A stretch of DNA of 64,000 nucleotides from Gammaproteobacteria bacterium (GTDB lineage: Bacteria > Pseudomonadota > Gammaproteobacteria > Steroidobacterales > Steroidobacteraceae): contig JANXYK010000039.1 of the NCBI GenBank assembly GCA_025350055.1, positions 52,555 to 116,554 of the forward strand. Reading direction: 5' to 3'. The stretch's first letter is position 1; every line of letters begins with the position of its first letter. A model generated the notes under the pieces. That model saw only the letters and a list, made by a program, of their open reading frames with translations, did no database searches and had not been told where the DNA came from. Below, piece after piece: positions 40,275 to 49,358 of the stretch. A program made the position numbers and the translations under genes.

Positions 40275-41006
40275 ATGCCGCCACTTCCGATTCGCATGAT
40301 CCTGGTCGAGACCTCGCACCCCGGCAATATCGGGGCAGCGGCGCGCGCCCTGAAGAACATGGACCTGCAGGAACTGGTGCTGGTGCGGCCGCGCCAGTTC
40401 CCTTCGGCCGAGGCCAATGCGCGCGCCTCGGGTGCTACCGATATTCTGGAAAAAGCGCGGGTCTGCGCGACCCTGGCCGAGGCCGCGGCCGATTGCACCC
40501 TGGTGCTGGCCACGACCTCGCGCGAGCGCGATCACTACTACCGGGTGCTGGATGTGCGCGATGCGGCACAGCGCGCGGTGGCCGCCGCGGCGCAGGGTCC
40601 GGTGGGCATCGTCTTCGGGCCGGAGCAGAGCGGGCTGACCAACGATGATCTGGCCAATACGCATGCGCTGCTGCGCATCCCGACCGGCGAGCACTACGCT
40701 TCGCTCAATGTCGCGATGGCGGTGCAGATCGTCAGCTATGAAATCCTGCGCGCGCGCGGTACCGCGGTGCCGGTCGCGCCGCGCGAGGTGCCGCTCGCCA
40801 CCGCACAGAACATGGAACTGATGTACGCGCATCTCGCCGACGTACTGGAAGAGATAGATTTTCGCGAGCGCACGCAGAACGGCAGCAACCTGCACAATCG
40901 CATCCGCCGCTTCCTGCAGCGCGCCGAGCTCGATGGGAACGAGGTCAACATCCTGCGCGGCATACTCAGTGCCGTGCAGCAGCGCCGGCGGCGCGCAGGC
41001 GCCTGA
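40275..41006 (+). CDS. trmJ: tRNA (cytidine/uridine-2'-O)-methyltransferase TrmJ
   Basis: A 243-aa SPOUT methyltransferase for position 32 of tRNA. The N-terminal IRMILVETSHPGNIGAAARALKNM, the SAM-binding knot GPVGIVFGPEQSGLTNDDL and LRIPTGEHYASLNVAMAVQIV are diagnostic. The C-terminal FRERTQNGSNLHNRIRRFLQRAELDGNEVNILRGIL tail fits TrmJ. It is followed 13 bp later by the isc-type genes. Confidence 0.97.
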   Translation: MPPLPIRMILVETSHPGNIGAAARALKNMDLQELVLVRPRQFPSAEANARASGATDILEKARVCATLAEAAADCTLVLATTSRERDHYYRVLDVRDAAQRAVAAAAQGPVGIVFGPEQSGLTNDDLANTHALLRIPTGEHYASLNVAMAVQIVSYEILRARGTAVPVAPREVPLATAQNMELMYAHLADVLEEIDFRERTQNGSNLHNRIRRFLQRAELDGNEVNILRGILSAVQQRRRRAGA

Positions 41007-41019
41007 GTTCATCGCCACC

Positions 41020-42567
41020 ATGAGCACTGCAATCTATCTCGACTATGCGGCCACGACGCCGGTCGATGCGTGCGTCGCCGAATGCATGGCTGGTTGCCTG
41101 AGGCGCGACGGGGTGTTCGGCAATCCGGCCTCGACCCATGCCTATGGTCGTGAGGCACGCGCGCTGGTCGAGGACTCGCGTGCGCGTGTGGCGGCGCTGA
41201 TCGGTGCGCGCGCCACCGACATCGTGTTCACGTCGGGGGCCACGGAGGCCAACAATCTCGCGATCCTGGGCTACGCGCGTGGCGCGCGCCGGCTGCGCGA
41301 GAAACAGCAGCGTGGCGGCGCAGGCGCGGCGGTGATCAGCTCGCGTACTGAACACAAAGCCGTGCTCGATCCCTGCCGCCAGCTCGAGCGCGAAGGCTTC
41401 GAGGTCGAGCTGCTGACGCCCGGCGCCAGCGGCCGCATCGAGGCCGCGCAATTGGCCGCAGCGCTGCGACCCGGCACCTTGCTGGTCTCGCTGATGCACG
41501 CGAACAATGAGACCGGCGTGATCGCCGATATCGCGGCTTTCGGTGCGCTGTGCCGTGCCGCCGGCGTGGCGCTGCACGTGGATGCCGCGCAGAGCGCCGG
41601 CAAGCTGCCGATCGACGTGGAAGCGCTGCAGGTCGACCTGTTGTCCTTCACCGCGCACAAGCTCTATGGACCCAAGGGCGTCGGTGCGCTGTACGTGCGC
41701 CAGTCGCAGCGCGCGCTGCTGCAACCTTTGCTTTACGGTGGTGGCCATGAGCGCGGCCTGCGTTCGGGCACGCTGCCCGTGCACCAGATCGCGGGTTTTG
41801 CGCTGGCCTGTGAGCTCGCTGAAGCGCATCGCCTGAGCGAAGTGACGCGCCTCGCCGGATTGCGCGAGCACCTCTGGCGCGGCATCGCAGACCTGCCAGG
41901 CGTATCGCTGAACAGTCCCTCTGAGCACTGCCTGCCCGGCATCCTGAATGTGGCCTTCGGCGGCATCGAGGGCGAGAGCCTGCTGTTTGGCCTGCCGGAA
42001 ATAGCGGTCTCGAGCGGCTCGGCCTGCAACTCCGACAGCGATGAGCCCTCGTACGTGCTGCGCGCTCTGGGGCGCGATCGCGAGGCCGCCCAGAGTTCGC
42101 TGCGATTCAGCCTGGGCAGGGGCACGACCCTCGAGGAGATCGATAGCGCGATTGCTGCGCTGCGGCGGGAAGTGCGGCGCCTGCGGGCTGTGGACGGCGG
42201 GGCCGGGCTGGCGTCGGTGGGTATACCGACGTCGGCGGCGCTGACGCAGGCCAGCGGCGAGGCCGGCGCGCGCGAGACGGGCACCTGGATTAAGGTCAAT
42301 TTGCAGATACGCGGGCAAACGATTGAAGAGGCTGGCATTAACGCCTACGGCTGTCCCTATACCCTGAAGGTCTGCGAGTGGCTCAGCGCCGAGCTCAAGG
42401 GCCGCACGCTAGAGCTCGCGCTGGCCGACTCGCTCGCCGGCGGTCCCCAGGCCTGGGCCCGCGCCACGGGCACTCCCGAGGAGCGGCTGACTCGCCTGCT
42501 GGTCATCGAAGATGCGCTACTGGGCGCACTGCGCAACGCCGGCCAGAGCGGGTACAATAGGCCATGA
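41020..42567 (+). CDS. Cysteine desulfurase (IscS) fused to an IscU-like C-terminal domain
   Basis: ATG 41020 gives 515 aa, about 110 more than IscS. Residues 1-400 are a full group I cysteine desulfurase: [46 protein letters not shown] lysine in [17 protein letters not shown], and active loop [21 protein letters not shown]. After an Ala-rich linker, residues about 425-510 resemble the second half of IscU ([28 protein letters not shown]...[10 protein letters not shown]). Only the middle IscU cluster cysteine is kept; the position of the third reads Leu-rich. iscA overlaps its stop by 4 bp. Confidence 0.88.
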   Translation: MSTAIYLDYAATTPVDACVAECMAGCLRRDGVFGNPASTHAYGREARALVEDSRARVAALIGARATDIVFTSGATEANNLAILGYARGARRLREKQQRGGAGAAVISSRTEHKAVLDPCRQLEREGFEVELLTPGASGRIEAAQLAAALRPGTLLVSLMHANNETGVIADIAAFGALCRAAGVALHVDAAQSAGKLPIDVEALQVDLLSFTAHKLYGPKGVGALYVRQSQRALLQPLLYGGGHERGLRSGTLPVHQIAGFALACELAEAHRLSEVTRLAGLREHLWRGIADLPGVSLNSPSEHCLPGILNVAFGGIEGESLLFGLPEIAVSSGSACNSDSDEPSYVLRALGRDREAAQSSLRFSLGRGTTLEEIDSAIAALRREVRRLRAVDGGAGLASVGIPTSAALTQASGEAGARETGTWIKVNLQIRGQTIEEAGINAYGCPYTLKVCEWLSAELKGRTLELALADSLAGGPQAWARATGTPEERLTRLLVIEDALLGALRNAGQSGYNRP

Positions 42568-42893
42568 ATACAGGCATTTCACTGACGCCGGCGGCAGCCG
42601 AGCGGGTACGCAACCAGTTGGCCGGCCGCGGCCACGGCCTGGGCCTGCGCCTGGGCGTGAAGGAAACGGGCTGTTCGGGTTTCAGCTATGTGGTCAATTT
42701 TGCCGACAATGCGCAACCCGAAGACGCGGTTTATGAATCCCAGGGTGTACGCATCTATGTGGATCGCGCCAACCTGAAACTGCTGGATGGCACGCAGGTG
42801 GATTTCGTGCGCGAGGGTCTCAACGAGGCCTTCCAATTCGACAACCCGAACGTCAAGGCCGAGTGCGGTTGCGGCGAGAGTTTCACAGTCTGA
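42564..42893 (+). CDS. iscA: Iron-sulfur cluster assembly protein IscA (HesB family)
   Basis: A 109-aa A-type carrier with the three conserved cysteines in [12 protein letters not shown] and AECGCGESF. Typical segments are [15 protein letters not shown] N terminus and [29 protein letters not shown]. Its ATG overlaps the desulfurase fusion by 4 bp, so this is a minimal isc pair; iscR, hscBA and fdx are not in the window. Confidence 0.95.
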   Translation: MNTGISLTPAAAERVRNQLAGRGHGLGLRLGVKETGCSGFSYVVNFADNAQPEDAVYESQGVRIYVDRANLKLLDGTQVDFVREGLNEAFQFDNPNVKAECGCGESFTV

Positions 42894-43004
42894 AAATTCC
42901 TTAGCTTTCGGGCACTTCCGCGCCAATCTCCATTGCTGCCCGAGGCCCGAAGCGGCTACACTCGCGCGCCATTTCCGATTCCCACCCACCCTGGAGTACA
43001 GCTG

Positions 43005-43433
43005 ATGGCGCTCGAGCGCACTTTGTCCATCGTCAAACCCGACGGCGTAGCCGGCAACCACATCGGCGAGGTCTATCGCCGCTTTGAGGCCGCGGGTCTG
43101 CGTATCGTCGGCGCGCGCATGCTGCACCTGTCGACCGCCCAGGCCGAGAGCTTCTACGGTGTGCACCGCGAGCGGCCGTTCTTCAAGGATCTGGTGCGCT
43201 ACATGTGCTCGGGTCCGGTCATTGCGCAAGTGCTCGAGGGTGAGAATGCCATCGTGCGCAATCGCGACATCATGGGTGCCACTGATCCGAAGAACGCCGC
43301 GCCGGGCACCATCCGTGCCGATCTGGCCAAGAGCATCGAAGCCAATGTCGTGCACGGCTCGGATGCCGCCGACACCGCCGCGCGCGAGATCGCGTTCTTT
43401 TTCAGCGGCGCGGAGCTGTGCCCGCGGGCCTGA
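43005..43433 (+). CDS. ndk: Nucleoside diphosphate kinase
   Basis: From ATG 43005 a 142-aa enzyme that balances nucleoside triphosphates. It shows [20 protein letters not shown], the [18 protein letters not shown] block, [18 protein letters not shown] and the phosphohistidine loop [20 protein letters not shown]. The order ndk-rlmN is as in E. coli. Confidence 0.98.
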   Translation: MALERTLSIVKPDGVAGNHIGEVYRRFEAAGLRIVGARMLHLSTAQAESFYGVHRERPFFKDLVRYMCSGPVIAQVLEGENAIVRNRDIMGATDPKNAAPGTIRADLAKSIEANVVHGSDAADTAAREIAFFFSGAELCPRA

Positions 43434-43454
43434 GCGGCCCGGCACTCTTCAATC

Positions 43455-44576
43455 ATGGACAGCGCCCCAGACGCCCGCGCTCGCGTCAACCTGCTGGGGT
43501 TGCCGACGCCTGAGTTGCAGGCGCTGGTGGAATCGCTGGGTTCGAAGCCATTCCGCGCCCGTCAGCTGATGAGCTGGCTGTACAAGCGCGGCGTCGCCTC
43601 GTTCGATGAAATGACTGACCTGGCGCGCGATTTTCGCGCGCAGCTCGCGACGCTCGCCGAGGTCAAGCTGCCGGAGATCGTGCTGGCGCAACAGTCGCTC
43701 GATGGCACGCGCAAATGGCTGTTGCGTGCCGATGCTTCGCAGGCCTTCGAGATGGTGTTCATCCCGGAGCCGGGGCGCGGCACGCTGTGCATATCCTCGC
43801 AGGTGGGCTGCGTGCTCGACTGCAGTTTCTGCTCGACCGCGCGCCAGGGTTTCAATCGCAACCTGACGACGGCCGAGATCGTGGGGCAGGTGTGGCTGGC
43901 GAATCGCGAGCTCGGGTTCGAGGCTGGCGGTGAGCGGCTGGTGACCAATGTGGTCTTCATGGGCATGGGCGAGCCGCTGGCCAATTTCCGCAACGTCGTG
44001 CCGGCGACGCAGATCCTGCTCGATGACCTGGGCTTCGATTTCTCGCGCCGCCGCGTGACGCTGTCCACCTCGGGTCTGGTGCCGCAGATCTACAAGCTTG
44101 CACAAGTGTGCAATGTCGCGCTGGCCGTATCGCTGCATGCGCCCGAGGATGAGCTGCGCAACCAGCTGGTGCCGATCAATCGCCTGCATCCGATCAGTGA
44201 GCTGCTGGATGCCTGTTGGCACTACATCGACGAGCAGAACGGGCGCAGCGTGACTTTCGAATACGTGATGCTCGATGGCGTCAACGACTCGCCCGCGCAG
44301 GCGCGCGCGCTGGCCCGGCTGCTGGCTGGGCGTCCGGCCAAGGTGAATATGATTCCCTTCAATCCATTTCCCGGTACGCAATATCGCCGTTCGAGTGATG
44401 ATGCGATCTGGCGCTTCCGGGATGAACTGCTAGGGCGCAATGTGATGGCCACAGTGCGACGCACGCGCGGCGAAGACATCGATGCAGCCTGCGGTCAGTT
44501 GGTCGGGCGCGTGCAGAATCGCACGGTGGCGCGCCTGGGCGAGCGTGTGCGCACGGGATCGGGAGCCGCGGCATGA
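43455..44576 (+). CDS. rlmN: Dual-specificity 23S rRNA/tRNA adenine-C2 methyltransferase RlmN
   Basis: A 373-aa radical-SAM enzyme methylating A2503 of 23S rRNA and A37 of some tRNAs. It has the N-terminal helical domain (FRARQLMSWLYKRGVASFDEMTDL), the cluster motif CVLDCSFCSTARQGFNRNL (Cx3Cx2C), GMGEPLANF, and NMIPFNPFPGTQYRRS. The next gene starts inside its stop (ATGA). Confidence 0.97.
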   Translation: MDSAPDARARVNLLGLPTPELQALVESLGSKPFRARQLMSWLYKRGVASFDEMTDLARDFRAQLATLAEVKLPEIVLAQQSLDGTRKWLLRADASQAFEMVFIPEPGRGTLCISSQVGCVLDCSFCSTARQGFNRNLTTAEIVGQVWLANRELGFEAGGERLVTNVVFMGMGEPLANFRNVVPATQILLDDLGFDFSRRRVTLSTSGLVPQIYKLAQVCNVALAVSLHAPEDELRNQLVPINRLHPISELLDACWHYIDEQNGRSVTFEYVMLDGVNDSPAQARALARLLAGRPAKVNMIPFNPFPGTQYRRSSDDAIWRFRDELLGRNVMATVRRTRGEDIDAACGQLVGRVQNRTVARLGERVRTGSGAAA

Positions 44577-45331
44577 AGCATCTTGCGAAAGCGCTGGCGC
44601 TGGTGGTCTTGCTGGCCGGTTGCGCCAGCGAGGGGCCCGCGCGCGGTTCTTCCGCGGCCAACACAGCCGCCGCCGCCAACATGCAGCTCGGCTCCGCCTA
44701 CCTGCAGCAAGGCAACCTGCCGGTCGCCAAGGACAAGCTTGAGCGCGCGCAGATCCAAAGTCCGCGCGACCCGGCGATCCACGGCCTGCTGGCGCTGCTG
44801 TACCAGCGGCTGGGCGATGACAAGCGCGTCGATGCCGAATTTCGCACTGCGCTGGGCCTCGCGCCGCGTGACCCCGATCTGCTGAACAATTACGCGGTGT
44901 ACCTGTGCGGCAAGGGCCGCACCGATGAAGGCGTGGCGCGTTTCCAGGAGGCGGCAGCCAATCCGCTCTATCGCACGCCCTGGGCTGCGCAGACCAATGC
45001 CGGTGTGTGCCTGCGCCGCGGCGGGCGCGAGGCCGATGCGGCAGCAATGTACCAGCGCGCGCTGCAGCGGCGCCCCGACTACGTCGAGGCGATGACGCAG
45101 CTCGCCGATCTGCAGATCGCGCAGGGCCAGCACGCCGAGGCATTCCAGCGCCTCAGCGGTTTTCTGCAGGCGTATCCGGCCAATGCCGAATTGCTGCTGC
45201 TGGCCTGGCAGGCGGCCACGACACTGCAGAACAAGGTCGCGGCGACGCAGATGGCCTGGCGATTGCAGACCGAGTTTCCCGACAGCGAACAGGCGCGCAG
45301 TGTCAACAAAGCGCCCGCTGCCCAGCACTGA
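44573..45331 (+). CDS. pilW: Type IV pilus assembly lipoprotein PilF/PilW (TPR)
   Basis: The 252-aa protein has a lipoprotein signal with lipobox LLAGC (residues 13-17). About five TPR repeats follow (NMQLGSAYLQQGNLPVAKDKLERA, IHGLLALLYQRLGDDKRVDAEFRTALG, LLNNYAVYLCGKGRTDEGVARFQEA). In type IV pilus systems it helps secretin multimerise in the outer membrane. The position between rlmN and rodZ is conserved. Confidence 0.93.
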   Translation: MKHLAKALALVVLLAGCASEGPARGSSAANTAAAANMQLGSAYLQQGNLPVAKDKLERAQIQSPRDPAIHGLLALLYQRLGDDKRVDAEFRTALGLAPRDPDLLNNYAVYLCGKGRTDEGVARFQEAAANPLYRTPWAAQTNAGVCLRRGGREADAAAMYQRALQRRPDYVEAMTQLADLQIAQGQHAEAFQRLSGFLQAYPANAELLLLAWQAATTLQNKVAATQMAWRLQTEFPDSEQARSVNKAPAAQH

Positions 45332-45334
45332 TCC

Positions 45335-46222
45335 ATGAGCGAGCCAGCAGCCAATGAAGCCGGAGCGGCTCTGAGCGCTGGCGCGCGCCTCGCGCAGGCG
45401 CGCGAGCGCTTGGGGCTGAGCCTCGAGCAGGTGGCCGACAAACTCAAGCTCGATCCGCATACGGTGGCGGCGCTGGAAGCGGGCGACTACCGCGTGATCG
45501 GTGCGGCGGTATTCGTGCGCGGCTTCCTGCGACGCTACGCCCAGCTGGTTGGTGATTCGCCAGCGGAGATCGAAGCGCTGTACGCGCGCCAGCCCGAATC
45601 CTCGCAGGCGCCCGATCTGGCGCGCGTGAGCGTGCGCAGCGAGCGTCGCAGCCGGCCGCGCAAACCCATCAGCCCCTGGCCCGCGGCGCTCGTGGTCGTG
45701 TTGCTGCTCGCGGGCGGCATCTGGTGGTGGGCGACTCATCGTGCCGCGCGCGCTCACAATGAGAGCGTCGTGGAGCTGGGCGCTCCACCGGCATCTGCCA
45801 TATCCTCAGCGCCCGCAGCCACGGCTGCGCAACCCGCAGCGGGCAGCGCGCCCGCTGGCGGCAACGCCGCGACGGCAAGCCATATCATCGCGCTACCGGC
45901 GCCGCTGTCACCGGAAGCTGAGGCCGCGGCCCTGGCCACGAAGCTCGCGGCGCTGCCGCGCAAGCACCTGGAAATGCGCGTCAACGATGAAAGCTGGGTC
46001 GAGGCCTACGACGCGCGTGGCATGCGCCTGCAGTTTGGTTTTGCGCATGCGGGCGCGACACTGGCCATGACCGGAGCGCCGCCGTTCCGCCTGGTGCTGG
46101 GCAACGCCGGCGCAGTGGAAATCTCGCTCGAGGGCACGGCGGTCAGCCTGCCTGAGGCAGCGCCCGGGGCCCGGCTGCGCGTGAGCATCAACAGCAAGGG
46201 CGTCGTGACGCTGCGGCCCTGA
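45335..46222 (+). CDS. rodZ: Cytoskeleton protein RodZ
   Basis: A 295-aa bitopic protein that anchors MreB and affects rod shape. The N-terminal helix-turn-helix reads GARLAQARERLGLSLEQVADKL...YRVIGAAVFVRGFLRRYAQLVG. A basic stretch and one membrane helix (WPAALVVVLLLAGGIWWWA) follow, then an Ala/Pro-rich linker and a DUF4115-type periplasmic domain (ESWVEAYDARGMRLQFGFAHAG). ispG, which lies between rodZ and hisS in E. coli, is absent here. Confidence 0.94.
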   Translation: MSEPAANEAGAALSAGARLAQARERLGLSLEQVADKLKLDPHTVAALEAGDYRVIGAAVFVRGFLRRYAQLVGDSPAEIEALYARQPESSQAPDLARVSVRSERRSRPRKPISPWPAALVVVLLLAGGIWWWATHRAARAHNESVVELGAPPASAISSAPAATAAQPAAGSAPAGGNAATASHIIALPAPLSPEAEAAALATKLAALPRKHLEMRVNDESWVEAYDARGMRLQFGFAHAGATLAMTGAPPFRLVLGNAGAVEISLEGTAVSLPEAAPGARLRVSINSKGVVTLRP

Positions 46223-46260
46223 GCGCGCGCAGCATAAATCAGAGCGTATCCGGAGGACGA

Positions 46261-47553
46261 TTGAGCAGGGGCATACAAGCCGTCAAGGGCATGAACGATG
46301 TGTTGCCAGCGCAGATCGGCGCGTGGCAGCAGCTCGAGCGCGTGTTTGGCGAGCTTTTGCTCCGCTACGGGTATGACGAGATCCGCGTGCCGATCGTCGA
46401 ACATACCGAACTGTTCAAGCGTTCGCTCGGTGAGCACACCGACGTCGTCTCCAAGGAGATGTACAGCTTCACCGATACCGGCGGTGAACAGTTGACACTG
46501 CGGCCGGAGGCCACGGCCGGCATCGTGCGCGCAATCATCTCCAACGGCCTGCTGCGCGGTGCGCGGCTGAAACTGTGGACCTCGGGCCCCATGTTCCGTC
46601 ATGAGGCGCCGCAGCGCGGTCGCTACCGCCAGTTCAACCAGTTCAGTATCGAGGCCGTCGGCTTCGCGGGCCCGGATGTCGATATCGAACTGATCGCGCT
46701 CACGGCCAGGCTGTGGCGGCAGCTGGGCATCACGCGCGTGCGGCTGCTGCTCAATTCGCTGGGCAGCAGCGCGGCACGAGCGCAGTACAAGGCCGTGCTG
46801 CAGGACTACTTCCGCCAGCATGAAGCGGCGCTCGACGAAGACAGCCGCCGTCGACTGAACGGCAATCCGCTGCGCATACTCGACAGCAAAAATCCGGCGA
46901 TGCAGGCGCTGATTGCGGGTGCGCCCGTGCTGACCGACAGCCTCGATGAGGAATCGCGGCAGCATTTCGCGCAGCTGTGCAGCGCGCTCGACGCGTTGGG
47001 CATTGCCTACGAGCTCAACCCGCGCCTGGTGCGCGGACTCGATTACTATTCGCGCACCGTGTTCGAGTGGGTGACTGATGCGCTGGGTGCGCAGGATGCC
47101 ATCTGCTCTGGCGGGCGCTACGACGGCCTGATCGAACAGCTCGCCGGCGATGCCACTCCCGGCATCGGTTTTGCGCTGGGCGTGGAACGGGTGGTCGAGC
47201 TGATGAACCAGGTTGGCGCGCTGCCGGCTGCACCGGCGGCCGCCGTCTACTTGATTGCCAGCGGCGCGCGCGCCGAGCTGGCGGCTCACAAGTTGGCTGA
47301 AACGCTGCGCGATGCGCTGCCGGCGGTGCCGGTACAGTTGAACCTGGGTGCCGGCAACTTCAAGGCGCAGTTCCGGCGCGCGGACCGGAGCGGAGCGTGC
47401 CTGGCACTGATCCTGGGCGACGCCGAACTCGACCGTGGGGTGGTCGGCGTGAAACCATTACGCCGTGAGGCTGGTCAGAGCGAATGCCCGCTGGCCGAGT
47501 TGCCGGCACGCTTGCCGAAATTGCTTGAGGAGGAATCGTGGAAGACTACATGA
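46261..47553 (+). CDS. hisS: Histidyl-tRNA synthetase
   Basis: A 430-aa class II synthetase. The start is TTG 46261 with GGAGG about 4 bp upstream. Visible motifs: IQAVKGMNDVLP, TLRPEATAGIVRAI, motif 2 FRHEAPQRGRYRQFNQF, histidine loop LVRGLDYYSRTVFEW and motif 3 PGIGFALGVERVVELM, then the anticodon-binding domain. It overlaps yfgM by 16 bp. Confidence 0.98.
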   Translation: MSRGIQAVKGMNDVLPAQIGAWQQLERVFGELLLRYGYDEIRVPIVEHTELFKRSLGEHTDVVSKEMYSFTDTGGEQLTLRPEATAGIVRAIISNGLLRGARLKLWTSGPMFRHEAPQRGRYRQFNQFSIEAVGFAGPDVDIELIALTARLWRQLGITRVRLLLNSLGSSAARAQYKAVLQDYFRQHEAALDEDSRRRLNGNPLRILDSKNPAMQALIAGAPVLTDSLDEESRQHFAQLCSALDALGIAYELNPRLVRGLDYYSRTVFEWVTDALGAQDAICSGGRYDGLIEQLAGDATPGIGFALGVERVVELMNQVGALPAAPAAAVYLIASGARAELAAHKLAETLRDALPAVPVQLNLGAGNFKAQFRRADRSGACLALILGDAELDRGVVGVKPLRREAGQSECPLAELPARLPKLLEEESWKTT

Positions 47554-48194
47554 ACGAACAGGAACAGTGGGACTGGCTGCGGGCGAGGGCGCGCGAGTAC
47601 GGTCCGTGGATCGTCGCCGGCGTAGCGCTGGCGGCCGCTGGCCTGTGGGGCTGGAAGTGGTGGCAGACGCGCCAGGAAGAAGGCCTGCTGCAGGCGGCCA
47701 GCCAGTACGAGCAGGTGATTGCGGCCTTCGGCAAGCACGATGTGGCCGCCACTTCGAAGCTGGCTGACCAGCTGCAGCAGGAACATCCAGGCACCGGCTA
47801 TGCCGATCAGGCGCAGCTGGCCACCGCTGGCCTGCAGGTGGACACCAATCAGCTGCCTGCGGCGATCGAGCGCCTGCAGAAAGTCATGACGAGCACCCGC
47901 GATGCCGAACTGGCATTGGCGGTGCGGCTGCGCATAGCGCGCCTGCAGATCGACCAGCAGAAGCCCGATGAAGCGCTGGCCACCTTGGCGGCCGCAACAC
48001 CTGGCGCTTTCGCCGCGCGTTACGCCGAAGTGCGTGGCGATGCCTTGCTGGCCAAGGGTGATCGTGCCGGTGCGCTCAAGGCCTACCAGGAGGCGCAGGG
48101 CACGGGCAAGCAGGGTGCCGAATCCGCGGGCAATGCCGCCAGCGCTGCGAGCGAACTGCTGACACTGAAGCTCAACGAGCTGACGCGCTCGTGA
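47538..48194 (+). CDS. yfgM: YfgM-like ancillary SecYEG protein (TPR)
   Basis: A 218-aa protein starting at GTG 47538, supported by GAGGAGG five bases upstream. The cytoplasmic N terminus (NEQEQWDWLRARAREYG) precedes one membrane helix (WIVAGVALAAAGLWGWKWW) and TPR-like helices in the periplasm. In E. coli YfgM sits with PpiD at the Sec translocon. The order hisS-yfgM-bamB-der is conserved. Confidence 0.93.
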   Translation: MEDYMNEQEQWDWLRARAREYGPWIVAGVALAAAGLWGWKWWQTRQEEGLLQAASQYEQVIAAFGKHDVAATSKLADQLQQEHPGTGYADQAQLATAGLQVDTNQLPAAIERLQKVMTSTRDAELALAVRLRIARLQIDQQKPDEALATLAAATPGAFAARYAEVRGDALLAKGDRAGALKAYQEAQGTGKQGAESAGNAASAASELLTLKLNELTRS

Positions 48195-48202
48195 AGGCAC
48201 CC

Positions 48203-49351
48203 ATGAAACGCCCCCTGGCTGGTGCGCTGTGCCTGCTCGCGCTGCTGTGCACACTGGCCGGTTGCAAGCACTCCAACAAGCCCGACAAGCCGCTGCCGCT
48301 GGTCGACTTCAAGCAGCAGTTTGCAGTCAAGCGCGTGTGGAGCGCGAGCGTAGGCAATGGCCAGCCGAAGCTGAAACTGGGCCTCGCCCCGGTGGTCGAC
48401 GGGCAACGCGTGTACATTGCCAACGGCAAGGGTACGGTGCTGGCGCTCGATGTGAAAACCGGCAAACACCAGTGGGAGCAGCACGTCAAGGCGCAGCTCA
48501 GTGGCGGGCCTGGCGCCGGTGCTGGCCTCGTGATGCTGGGCACTTCCAGCGGCGCGATCATCGCGCTGGATGCCGCGACCGGCACGCAGCGTTGGCGCAC
48601 GCAGCTGAACTCGGAAATCCTGTCGGCACCCGTGGCCAGCGGCGATCTGGTTGCCGTGCGTACCGTGGACGGGAAACTCTTCGGCCTGTCGGCCAGCGAC
48701 GGCCAGCAGCGTTGGGTGGCCGACCAGCAGGTGCCGCGCCTGACACTGCGCGGCACCAGTCCGCCGATCATCGCGGGCGACTACGCGATTGCCGGTTTCG
48801 ACAACGGTCGCCTGATGGCCGTGACGCTCACGGGCGGCACGACCGCCTGGGATGTCGCGGTGAGCCAGGCGCGCGGCAGCAGCGAATTGCAGCGCCTGAT
48901 CGACATTGACGGTCCGCCGGTGGTGGATCTGGACGAGCTTTACGTGGTCGGTTTCCAGGGCAAGGTGGCGCGCCTCAGTCGCGACACGGGTCGCGAGATC
49001 TGGTCGCACGAGCTCTCGAGCTTCCGCGGCCTGGCGCTAGACCCCATCGGCGTCCTGGTGTCCACGGCTGACGGCGAAGTGGTCAAGCTCGATCGCGCCG
49101 GTGGTTCAGAGCGCTGGCGCCAGAAGGGGCTGCTGCGACACGGTCTCACGCGGCCGGCGGTGATCGGCGAGAGCGTTGTCGTCGGCGATGCCCAGGGCAA
49201 CCTGCATTGGCTCAGCACCGAGAAGGGCGAGTTCCAGGCGCGCGTGAAAGCGGGCGGGCCGCTGAGCTCCGCGCCGCTGGTGGTGGACGACATGTTGATC
49301 GTGCAGACCGACAAGGGCGAGATCGAGGCCTGGCGCAAGAGCGCGCGCTGA
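48203..49351 (+). CDS. bamB: Outer-membrane assembly lipoprotein BamB
   Basis: I choose ATG 48203, which has GAAGG at 5 bp; GTG 48191, overlapping the yfgM stop, is an alternative. The 382-aa protein has a lipobox (CTLAGC) and eight PQQ-like beta-propeller blades, for example GTVLALDVKTGKHQWE, GAIIALDAATGTQRWRTQLN, GKLFGLSASDGQQRWV, GKVARLSRDTGREIWSHELS. It supports BamA in inserting outer-membrane proteins. Confidence 0.95.
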   Translation: MKRPLAGALCLLALLCTLAGCKHSNKPDKPLPLVDFKQQFAVKRVWSASVGNGQPKLKLGLAPVVDGQRVYIANGKGTVLALDVKTGKHQWEQHVKAQLSGGPGAGAGLVMLGTSSGAIIALDAATGTQRWRTQLNSEILSAPVASGDLVAVRTVDGKLFGLSASDGQQRWVADQQVPRLTLRGTSPPIIAGDYAIAGFDNGRLMAVTLTGGTTAWDVAVSQARGSSELQRLIDIDGPPVVDLDELYVVGFQGKVARLSRDTGREIWSHELSSFRGLALDPIGVLVSTADGEVVKLDRAGGSERWRQKGLLRHGLTRPAVIGESVVVGDAQGNLHWLSTEKGEFQARVKAGGPLSSAPLVVDDMLIVQTDKGEIEAWRKSAR

Positions 49352-49358
49352 TCCCATC

